DNA of 24,788 bases from Candidatus Treponema faecavium (GTDB taxonomy: Bacteria > Spirochaetota > Spirochaetia > Treponematales > Treponemataceae), in contig DXHG01000017.1 of NCBI GenBank assembly GCA_019113455.1, forward strand, positions 1 to 24,788, read 5' to 3'. The translations under genes were made by a program, and so were the position numbers. Below the pieces are notes generated by a model, which made no database searches, had not been told where the DNA came from, and saw nothing but the letters and a program-made list of their open reading frames with translations. Positions 13,603 through 20,381 of the stretch are shown here, piece by piece. Every line of letters begins with the position of its first letter. The first letter of the stretch is position 1.

Positions 13603-15762
13603 ATGCCTGTAAAAAAAACAGCTGGTTTAAAAGCTGAAGCAGTCAATGAGCAGACGCTGGTTATTGTAGAGTCTCCGGCAAAAGCAAAGACAATAGAAAA
13701 ATATCTTGGATCGGGATACAGCGTAAAAGCATCAATGGGACATCTGATTGATTTGCCTAAATCACGTATGGCGATTAATACGGAGCATAATTTTGAACCG
13801 GAGTATATAACAGTTCGTGGAAGGGCGAAGCTCCTGAAAGAACTGCAAAAAGATGCGAAGAAGGCAAAAGAAGTTTTGCTTGCAAGTGATAATGATCGTG
13901 AAGGAGAAGCTATCGCATGGCATTTGCAGGAAGCTCTGGAGGGAAAAACAGCTGCTCCTATTAAACGTATTGTTTTTAATGAAATTACTCCACAGGCTAT
14001 AAAAGAAGCTGTCCTGCATCCGCGTCAAATAGATGAACAAAAAGTAAATGCTCAAAAAGCCCGCCGTGTGCTGGATCGCCTTGTCGGATATAATTTGTCT
14101 CCTTTATTATGGAAAAAAGTTAAAAATGGTTTGTCTGCCGGCCGTGTGCAGTCTGTTGCACTGAAACTTATTTGCAGCAGGGAGGATGAGGTTGAATCGT
14201 TCATTCCTGAGGAATATTGGACACTTGATGCTGATTTTATAAAAGGTAAATCAAAATTCAGTGCGCAGCTTGTATCGTATCAAGGCCACAAACCGGAATT
14301 ACTGAATGAAGATGCCGTACAAAAAATTATTGCCGAAATAACCGGTGCTGTCTGTACCGTTACTGATGTAAAAACAACGGAAAAAACACTTCGTCCTAAA
14401 CCTCCGTTTACTACTTCAAAATTGCAGCAAGCGGCGGCAAACAAACTGGGGTTTACATCCCGCAAAACAATGCAGGTTGCACAGCAATTATATGAAGGTG
14501 TAAATATTGGCTCAAACCGCATTGGTTTGATTACTTATATGAGGACGGATTCGGTTCGTATTTCACAGACTGCAATAGAAGATGTTCGTGCCTGGATTTT
14601 ACAAAATTATCCTGAAGAGCTTCCTGCAAAACCTGTTGAATATACAGTTGGTTCAAAAGCGCAAGATGCTCATGAGGGTATTCGTCCTACATATACGGCT
14701 TATACACCCGATTCAGTAAAAGAATATTTAACACGTGATCAATTGCGCTTGTATACTATAATTTGGGAGCGTTTTGTTTCGAGTCAGATGAATACCGCAA
14801 AAAGCCGCACCGCGACAGTTGAAATTGCAGCTGGCGATGCGATATTCCGTTGTTCTGCAAGTAAAGTAATTGAAAAAGGGTTTTATAAAGTTATTAAACT
14901 GCTTTCATCGAAAGAAGAAACAACCGGTGTGCTGCCGTCTTTAAAAGCTGGTGAACAAGTAACCGCGCTGAAATTTTATCCTGAACAGCATTTTACGCAA
15001 GGGCCTGCACGATATACGGATGCGTCTGTTGTCAAAACACTTGAAGAAAAAGGCATTGGACGTCCATCTACCTATGCGCCGATTATTTCTGTCCTGCTTG
15101 ATCGATATTATGTTACACGCAGTAATAAACAGCTTGTACCAACGCCTCTTGGACGGATGATAAATGATATATTAACTGAATCATTTCCTGATGTTGTAAA
15201 TGAAAATTTTACTGCGGAAATTGAAACGAAGCTTGATGATATTGAAGAGCAGGGAACTGACTGGACAAAAATGATTGGCGATTTCTTTTTCCCGTTTCAT
15301 GCTAAAGTAGAACAGGTGATGGCTAACCAGGAAAGTTTTAAAGGGCTTATGGATGAGCAAACTGATCAGATTTGTGAATTATGCGGCAGACCGATGATCA
15401 AAAAACTGGGAAGATTTGGCTTCTTCTTGGCTTGTTCAGGGTTTCCCGAGTGCCGTAATACTCGGTCTATTCCGTTGGCAAAATGTCCAAAATGTGGCGG
15501 AGATATTGTTTCTCGTAAATCAAAGGGGCGCGGCAAGGAATTTTATGGGTGTGCCAACTACCCAAAATGTGACTTTATCAGTCATTTTAAACCGCTTAAT
15601 GCAGTATGTCCCAGATGCGGACAGTTTTTAGTAGAAAAATACGATAAAAAGAATGGCTTGTATAAATCATGTATTAATCCTAATTGTGATTATCTTCACT
15701 CTGCTGATGATCTAGAAACAGTGGCTCCTTCTGATGACGGGAAAATCAGTACTACTGAATAA
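13603..15762 (+). CDS. topA: DNA topoisomerase I (type IA)
   Basis: TopA relaxes negative supercoils. The 719-residue product has the Toprim domain with VIVESPAKAKTIEKYLG and the metal motif Asp96-Asn-Asp98-Arg-Glu100 in SDNDREGEAIAWH. The active-site Tyr312 sits in GLITYMRTDSVRIS. QDAHEGIRPT and GIGRPSTYAPII are also typical. The end has three four-Cys zinc ribbons: CELCGRPM...CSGFPEC, CPKCGGDI...CANYPKC and CPRCGQFL...CINPNC. ATG 13603 is chosen over GTG 13585 and ATG 13588 because GAGGTG stands seven bases ahead and the other two overlap or touch the dprA stop. xerC follows after six bases. Confidence 0.96.
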   Translation: MPVKKTAGLKAEAVNEQTLVIVESPAKAKTIEKYLGSGYSVKASMGHLIDLPKSRMAINTEHNFEPEYITVRGRAKLLKELQKDAKKAKEVLLASDNDREGEAIAWHLQEALEGKTAAPIKRIVFNEITPQAIKEAVLHPRQIDEQKVNAQKARRVLDRLVGYNLSPLLWKKVKNGLSAGRVQSVALKLICSREDEVESFIPEEYWTLDADFIKGKSKFSAQLVSYQGHKPELLNEDAVQKIIAEITGAVCTVTDVKTTEKTLRPKPPFTTSKLQQAAANKLGFTSRKTMQVAQQLYEGVNIGSNRIGLITYMRTDSVRISQTAIEDVRAWILQNYPEELPAKPVEYTVGSKAQDAHEGIRPTYTAYTPDSVKEYLTRDQLRLYTIIWERFVSSQMNTAKSRTATVEIAAGDAIFRCSASKVIEKGFYKVIKLLSSKEETTGVLPSLKAGEQVTALKFYPEQHFTQGPARYTDASVVKTLEEKGIGRPSTYAPIISVLLDRYYVTRSNKQLVPTPLGRMINDILTESFPDVVNENFTAEIETKLDDIEEQGTDWTKMIGDFFFPFHAKVEQVMANQESFKGLMDEQTDQICELCGRPMIKKLGRFGFFLACSGFPECRNTRSIPLAKCPKCGGDIVSRKSKGRGKEFYGCANYPKCDFISHFKPLNAVCPRCGQFLVEKYDKKNGLYKSCINPNCDYLHSADDLETVAPSDDGKISTTE

Positions 15763-15768
15763 TCGTAT

Positions 15769-16686
15769 ATGAGTATCCAGACGTGTATTTCGCTTTGTCA
15801 TGCAGTTTCTGAGTTTTTAATTTATCTTGCAAATGTTCGTAATCTTTCTCCAAATTCGGTAACCGCATATCGAACAGACTTATCCCACTTTGTGCGGTAT
15901 ATTGGCGATGCTGAAAAGAATATTGCGGATATATCGGTGAGCGATCTGCGCGGTTCCATAGGATTTTTATCAAAGGACGGTAAAAAAGCAACGAGTATAA
16001 ATCGTTATATTGCAGCAGTACGGGCGTTATTCAAATATTGCTATAGAATGAGGTATATTGATACAAATCCGGCGCTTGAGTTAAAAACGGTAAAAGCTCC
16101 TAAGGTGTTGCCGAGGTTTATGACTCAAGATGAAGTTCATGAATTATGTTCGGAGCCTGAAACAAAGCGCCTATTATGGCCTGCTCGAGACAAAGCGTTG
16201 TTTTCAATGCTGTATTCTTCTGGCTGCCGTGTTTCAGAAATTGCAGATCTTTGCATGCAGGATCTTGCCGCTGATTATACTGCTGCGGTTGTTCTCGGAA
16301 AAGGAAATAAGGAGCGGCAAGTGTTTTTTTCCGAAGAGGCTTCAGCTGCGCTTCGTGAGTATCTGCTGGAGCGTACGAGATATATTTCTGCTGAACGTCC
16401 GGTACAGCAGGTATTTATTAGTCAAAAGGGGCATGCACTTTCTGTCAGGGGAATACGATATATCGTATCTCGGTATTCAGGGATTGAAGGAACTAATAGA
16501 CCTATCTCTCCTCATGCTTTCCGGCATACGTTTGCAACAACACTTTTAACAAATGGGGCAGATATTCGTATTGTACAAGAAATGCTTGGTCATTCAAATA
16601 TTTCAACAACGCAGCGGTATACACATTTAACGACACAACAGCTTATCGATACGTATACAAATGCTCATCCCCATGGAGGTAATTGA
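15769..16686 (+). CDS. xerC: Tyrosine site-specific recombinase, XerC/CodV-like
   Basis: This 305-residue protein is the second Xer recombinase of the window. Catalytic residues are Arg154 (CRVSEIADL), Lys in GKGNKER, His249-x-x-Arg252 (HAFRHTFATTLL), His in LGHSNISTT and nucleophile Tyr284 (QRYTHL). The HSNISTT/YTHL pattern and the final NAHPHG match XerC/CodV better than XerD. Its place directly before hslV-hslU also matches the codV-clpQ-clpY order of Firmicutes. XerC and XerD normally form a heterotetramer that acts at dif under control of FtsK. The ATG at 15769 follows topA by six bases with no strong ribosome binding site, so coupling is likely. Its end carries the ribosome binding site of hslV. 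Confidence 0.92.
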   Translation: MSIQTCISLCHAVSEFLIYLANVRNLSPNSVTAYRTDLSHFVRYIGDAEKNIADISVSDLRGSIGFLSKDGKKATSINRYIAAVRALFKYCYRMRYIDTNPALELKTVKAPKVLPRFMTQDEVHELCSEPETKRLLWPARDKALFSMLYSSGCRVSEIADLCMQDLAADYTAAVVLGKGNKERQVFFSEEASAALREYLLERTRYISAERPVQQVFISQKGHALSVRGIRYIVSRYSGIEGTNRPISPHAFRHTFATTLLTNGADIRIVQEMLGHSNISTTQRYTHLTTQQLIDTYTNAHPHGGN

Positions 16687-16687
16687 T

Positions 16688-17227
16688 TTGAAATACGAAA
16701 AAATACGCAGTACAACAGTTATTGCAGTGCGGCGCAATGGAAAGGTTGCAATGGCAGGAGACGGTCAGGTTACGATGGGAAATACGGTAATGAAAGGAAA
16801 TGCCCGTAAAGTGCGCAGATTATATGATGGTAAGGTATTGACTGGATTTGCAGGCGCAACAGCTGATGCTTTTAATCTGTTTGATAAATTTGAAACAAAG
16901 CTGAAGGAGTATTCTGGTGATTTGACACGTGCTGCTGTCGAAATGGCAAAGATGTGGCGGACAGATAAAGCGCTTCGTCAATTAGAGGCGCTGCTGCTCG
17001 TTGCTGATGCAAACAGAATACTGCTTATTTCTGGAACAGGTGATGTTATAGAACCGGAACATGATGTGCTTGCTATCGGATCTGGAGGCAATTATGCATA
17101 TGCGGCTGCCCTTGCATTCTTAGAGTCATCTGATTATTCGGCTCGTGAAATAGCAGAAAAAAGTCTTAAAATAGCGGGAAGCATTTGTATTTATACAAAT
17201 GAACATGTACTAGTGGAGGAACTATAA
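16688..17227 (+). CDS. hslV: ATP-dependent protease subunit HslV (ClpQ)
   Basis: HslV is the proteasome-like threonine peptidase of the HslUV complex. The product, 179 residues from the chosen start, contains STTVIAVRRNGKVAMAGDGQ, VTMGNTVMKGNARKVRRLY, VLTGFAGATADAFNLFDKFE, LEALLLVADANRILLISGTG and AIGSGGNYAYAAALAFLES. TTG 16688 has GGAGG (16675-16679) eight bases upstream and lies one base after the xerC stop; ATGs at 16661 and 16673 lie inside xerC. Alignment with known HslV puts the catalytic N-terminal Thr at residue 9, so an eight-residue propeptide (MKYEKIRS) would be removed, as in longer-leader relatives of the ClpQ type. hslU starts two bases later. Confidence 0.95.
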   Translation: MKYEKIRSTTVIAVRRNGKVAMAGDGQVTMGNTVMKGNARKVRRLYDGKVLTGFAGATADAFNLFDKFETKLKEYSGDLTRAAVEMAKMWRTDKALRQLEALLLVADANRILLISGTGDVIEPEHDVLAIGSGGNYAYAAALAFLESSDYSAREIAEKSLKIAGSICIYTNEHVLVEEL

Positions 17228-17228
17228 C

Positions 17229-18680
17229 GTGAATGAACAGACTATACAGTCGGATTTTTTGGATGGATTAACTCCGCGGCAGATTGTTGAAGAACTTGAT
17301 ACGTATATAATTGGACAGCACAATGCCAAAAAAGCTGTTGCTATAGCGCTGCGAAATCGTACACGCCGTTTGAGGCTGCCCGCAGATATTCGGGAAGAAA
17401 TTGCTCCCAAAAATATTTTAATGATTGGGCCGACAGGGGTAGGCAAGACAGAAATTGCGCGGCGGCTTGCAAAACTATGCAAAGCTCCGTTTCTCAAGGT
17501 TGAAGCGACAAAGTATACAGAAGTCGGATATGTTGGGCGCGATGTTGAATCTATGATTCGTGATCTTGTGGCGGTCAGTTATAATATGGTAAAGGCTGAA
17601 ATGCAAGAACGGATGAAAGCAGCTGCTGATGAAAGAGTCGAAGAGTCTTTGCTTGATTTACTGCTTCCAGGAAGCGATGCGGATAAAAAAGAAGCGGCAA
17701 TAAATATGCTGCCGGTTAAGAGTGTATCTGGGGATAGCATATCAGCTGAGCAAACTAAACAAGGAGATGATGCACAGCATCAGCCTAATGGACAATTATC
17801 TACGCGGGAAAAATTGAGAGAAATGCTGCGTGCTGGTAAATTGGAACATACAATGGTTGAAGTATCTGTCCGTAAATCAAATAAAATGCCTGCTGCGGAG
17901 TTTTTTACAGGCAGCATGCTGGAGGATATTGAAACCGGGATGCAGAACCTTACCGCAATGCTTACTGGCGGCAGCAAGACTAAGAAACGAAAAGTTTCTA
18001 TTGCTGAGGCACGTAAGATTTTGCTTGAAGATCATCTTGACCGCATGATTGATTCTGATAGGGTTTCTGACATTGCACGGGAACGCGCTGAACAAAGCGG
18101 TATTATATTCATTGATGAAATTGATAAGATAGCGGTTCGCGGCGAACATGGCGGTCCGGATGTATCGCGGGAAGGTGTACAGCGTGATATTTTGCCGATT
18201 GTAGAAGGCTCCACTGTAAATACAAAATTTGGCGTAGTAGATACTACTCACATCTTATTTATTGCTGCCGGTGCGTTTAATTTGTCTAAGCCATCGGACC
18301 TAATTCCTGAATTGCAGGGACGTTTCCCGCTTCGTGTTGAACTTGACTCGCTGAATGCAGATGATTTTAAACGCATACTGCTTGAACCAAAAAATGCATT
18401 GACAAAACAATATACAGAACTGCTTGGAACCGAACAGGTAAAAATAGTCTTTACTGAAGAAGCTATAGACCGCATGAGTTTCCTTGCAGCTGACGTAAAT
18501 ACCCATGCAGAGAATATTGGTGCGCGGCGGCTCCATACCATTATTGAAACTGTTCTGGAAGATTTGTCTTTTGAAGCGGATATGCATACAGGTGAAATAA
18601 TAGAAATTACCAGCAGATATGTTGATGACAGACTGAAAGACATTGTTCAGGATCAAGATCTTTCACGATATATTTTATAA
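17229..18680 (+). CDS. hslU: ATP-dependent protease ATPase subunit HslU (ClpY)
   Basis: HslU is the AAA+ unfoldase that feeds proteins to HslV. The 483-residue product shows LTPRQIVEELDTYIIGQ, the YVGRDVESMIRDL pore-loop and sensor region, Walker A GPTGVGKT (67-74), Walker B IIFIDEID (about 292-299) and NTHAENIGARRLHTIIE near sensor 2. It ends in DLSRYIL, the C-terminal tail that docks between HslV subunits. It is about 40 residues longer than the E. coli protein, mainly in the intermediate domain (about 115-245), which is variable in this family. GTG 17229 has GGAGGA (17215-17220) eight bases ahead. The gene shares one base with the next possible ORF. Confidence 0.96.
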   Translation: MNEQTIQSDFLDGLTPRQIVEELDTYIIGQHNAKKAVAIALRNRTRRLRLPADIREEIAPKNILMIGPTGVGKTEIARRLAKLCKAPFLKVEATKYTEVGYVGRDVESMIRDLVAVSYNMVKAEMQERMKAAADERVEESLLDLLLPGSDADKKEAAINMLPVKSVSGDSISAEQTKQGDDAQHQPNGQLSTREKLREMLRAGKLEHTMVEVSVRKSNKMPAAEFFTGSMLEDIETGMQNLTAMLTGGSKTKKRKVSIAEARKILLEDHLDRMIDSDRVSDIARERAEQSGIIFIDEIDKIAVRGEHGGPDVSREGVQRDILPIVEGSTVNTKFGVVDTTHILFIAAGAFNLSKPSDLIPELQGRFPLRVELDSLNADDFKRILLEPKNALTKQYTELLGTEQVKIVFTEEAIDRMSFLAADVNTHAENIGARRLHTIIETVLEDLSFEADMHTGEIIEITSRYVDDRLKDIVQDQDLSRYIL

Positions 18681-18901
18681 TGCTGTATAAAGCGGATGCC
18701 CCAAAACTGTATCTGTCTAGATTCATGGGAATGGGGAATTCGCTTTTTTATTATGAAAGCGTAGACTGGCGGCTATTGCCTGGCTTTATCGAAATTAAGA
18801 AAAAAACAGAAAATACCTTTCTGGCATATTGCATAATAGGAATCGAATACGAAATTGATGCTATAAATAAAAAAGTCTTGACTAGAACGATCCTAAGATA
18901 A
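18680..18901 (+). CDS. Possible small protein after hslU, unrecognised
   Basis: A 73-codon frame begins with an ATG sharing its A with the hslU stop (TAATG). It has no ribosome binding site of its own, so it would rely on coupling. The product includes LYLSRFMGMGNSLFYYESV, DWRLLPGFIEIKK and a strand-rich end (FLAYCIIGIEYEIDAINKKV). There is no signal peptide or membrane helix. The bases are more AT-rich than the flagellar genes downstream. It could be a genuine small protein, a decayed gene, or a chance frame. Position after hslU matches where Firmicutes carry codY, but there is no resemblance to CodY. Confidence 0.4.
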   Translation: MLYKADAPKLYLSRFMGMGNSLFYYESVDWRLLPGFIEIKKKTENTFLAYCIIGIEYEIDAINKKVLTRTILR

Positions 18902-19056
18902 GCGGTATGCCATAATCTTCTGTATAGATGACAATCGATAAAAAGTATGCAATAATTAAAAACAATAACAGTGTCTGTAAATAGTACTAATCTAACATAA
19001 ATAATTGCCGAAAAATGTAGTGAATAGGTTTTGCTTTTAAACGGAGGTTATGCAAG
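18902..19056 (+). other. AT-rich gap before the flagellar operon
   Basis: No open frame of note and no clear terminator hairpin is visible in these 155 bases. They hold the candidate sigma28 promoter and, near the end, the flgB ribosome binding site (GGAGG, 19043-19047). Confidence 0.6.
18988..19014 (+). promoter_or_regulatory. Candidate sigma28 (FliA-type) promoter of the flgB operon
   Basis: GCCGAAAA at 19007-19014 matches the sigma28 -10 consensus GCCGATAA in seven of eight bases. TAAT at 18988-18991 matches the -35 core TAAA in three of four bases at the usual 15-base spacing. Transcription would begin near 19022, about 35 bases before flgB. The match lies in the only sizeable gap before the flagellar genes. 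The -35 part is weak, so the call is moderate. Confidence 0.5.
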
Positions 19057-19473
19057 ATGAATGATTTTACCAGATCTGTCGATCTGCTTCACCGTGCCAT
19101 GGATGTCAGTACGCTGAGATATCAGGTTACGGCAAACAATTTGGCAAATGCAGAAGTCCCTAATTTTAAACGAACTTCCGTTAATTTTGAAAGCGAGTTA
19201 AAGCGTGCGCTGGAATCTGAAGCCGCCGCAAAAGACGCGTTCTTTATGACGGTGTCAGACCCGCGTCATATACAGTCGGAAGTACCGGTGGATTACCGCA
19301 GCGTTGAGCCGCGCCGTGTTGTCGACTATCTTTCTACCTCAAAAGCGAACGGCAATAATGTGGACGCGGAACAAGAGGCTATGGAAGTATTGAAAATTCA
19401 GTTAAACTACAGACTGCTTAGTCAGCTGCAGGCATTTCAGTTTGCACAGCTGCGTACTGTTATTCAAAGATAA
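19057..19473 (+). CDS. flgB: Flagellar proximal rod protein FlgB
   Basis: FlgB forms part of the proximal rod joining the MS ring to the driveshaft. The 138-residue product has the rod/hook family start with VDLLHRAMDVSTLRYQVTAN, then NLANAEVPNFKRTSVNFE, and the C-terminal helix segment EQEAMEVLKIQLNYRLLSQL. GGAGG (19043-19047) precedes the ATG by nine bases. It opens the flagellar operon, and flgC follows after ten bases, in the standard flgB-flgC-fliE order. Confidence 0.95.
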   Translation: MNDFTRSVDLLHRAMDVSTLRYQVTANNLANAEVPNFKRTSVNFESELKRALESEAAAKDAFFMTVSDPRHIQSEVPVDYRSVEPRRVVDYLSTSKANGNNVDAEQEAMEVLKIQLNYRLLSQLQAFQFAQLRTVIQR

Positions 19474-19483
19474 GGAATAAATT

Positions 19484-19939
19484 ATGGGTATGTTTTCAAG
19501 TATCAATATTGCAGCAACCGGTATGAGCGTTGAACGGCTGCGCACGGATATTATATCAAATAATATCGCAAATGCTTCTACCACGCGTACTCCCGAGGGC
19601 GGCGCTTTTAAACGGAGCAGGGTTGTTTTGGCTCCGGTAAACGGGCAGACAATATTCCGTAATCCGTTTATGCCGGGTTCTATTGACCAGGGGCCGGGTG
19701 CGGGTGTTAAAGTTCTTGAAATTGTAAAAGATGATACGCCCGGCCGTCTGGTGTATGACCCGACGCATCCAGACGCGATTGTTTCAGGACCAAACGCCGG
19801 TTATGTTGAGTATGCGAACGTCAATATTGTAAATGAAATGGTAGATCTCATTTCTGCCTCTCGGGCATATGAAGCGAATTCTTCGGTGATACAGGGCTCA
19901 AAAGAGATGTTTACGAGCGCGCTTGATATTGGACGCTGA
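19484..19939 (+). CDS. flgC: Flagellar proximal rod protein FlgC
   Basis: The 151-residue product begins MGMFSSINIAATGMSVERLR and continues with SNNIANASTTRTPEGGAFKR, the rod-family N-terminal motif. It ends with NVNIVNEMVDLISASRAYEA, the conserved C-terminal coiled segment of the FlgC/FlgG group. AAGGA (19472-19476) lies seven bases ahead of the ATG and overlaps the flgB stop. FlgC assembles next to FlgB in the rod after export by the type III apparatus. Confidence 0.96.
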   Translation: MGMFSSINIAATGMSVERLRTDIISNNIANASTTRTPEGGAFKRSRVVLAPVNGQTIFRNPFMPGSIDQGPGAGVKVLEIVKDDTPGRLVYDPTHPDAIVSGPNAGYVEYANVNIVNEMVDLISASRAYEANSSVIQGSKEMFTSALDIGR

Positions 19940-19966
19940 TAACAGGTTTAGACAGGAAACAGATAT

Positions 19967-20302
19967 ATGATGAATGGTTTTGAAATGATCCGTACAAATA
20001 CAGCACATATAGGCAGCGCGCCATTAAGCGGAATCGGCGTGGCAGCACCGGCACAAGAAAATGCGGGCATCAGCAAGAGCCGCGGCAATTTTGAAAACTA
20101 TTTGCTTGACGCGGTAAATTATGTGAACGGCAAGCAGATGGCGAGCGCGGATATCGCGCAGCAGCTTATCATTGATCCTGACTCGGTAGACGTGCATGAT
20201 GTAACCATTGCGATGGCCGAAGCAAGCATGTCGCTGAGTATTATGCAGAATGTGATAGACCGTGTGCTTACAAGCTGGTCTGAAATTACCACGACTCGAT
20301 AA
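19967..20302 (+). CDS. fliE: Flagellar hook-basal body adaptor FliE
   Basis: FliE links the MS ring to the proximal rod and is needed for export. The 111-residue product has a variable N-terminal third and then NFENYLLDAVNYVNGKQMAS, a QQLIIDPDSVDVHDVTIAMAEASMSLSIM core and NVIDRVLTSWSEI. These are the signature parts of FliE. AGGAAA (19954-19959) is seven bases before ATG 19967; ATG 19970 is an equal alternative. An 79-base gap to fliF follows and may hold an internal promoter. Confidence 0.93.
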   Translation: MMNGFEMIRTNTAHIGSAPLSGIGVAAPAQENAGISKSRGNFENYLLDAVNYVNGKQMASADIAQQLIIDPDSVDVHDVTIAMAEASMSLSIMQNVIDRVLTSWSEITTTR

Positions 20303-20341
20303 AGTAAAAGGGTTCTCTCTGCCGCATAAATGTTCTATAAT
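20300..20341 (+). promoter_or_regulatory. Possible internal promoter ahead of fliF
   Basis: TATAAT at 20336-20341 is a perfect sigma70 -10, but the -35 position (near 20313) is poor. The same gap has TAAAGTAA (20300-20307) and GCCGCATAA (20321-20329), a near match to a sigma28 promoter but with a one-base insertion in the -10 and a spacer that is too long. Either or neither may be active; this is one of the larger gaps inside the flagellar operon. Confidence 0.3.
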
Positions 20342-20381
20342 GTAGAGATGTTACTACTGGTTCGTTCTGGGGAGGCTATAG

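Noticed and set aside
15100..15125. TTATGTTA-like half-site inside topA, considered as a dif site
   Set aside because: There is no matching left arm at 28-bp spacing, and it lies within conserved TopA coding sequence.
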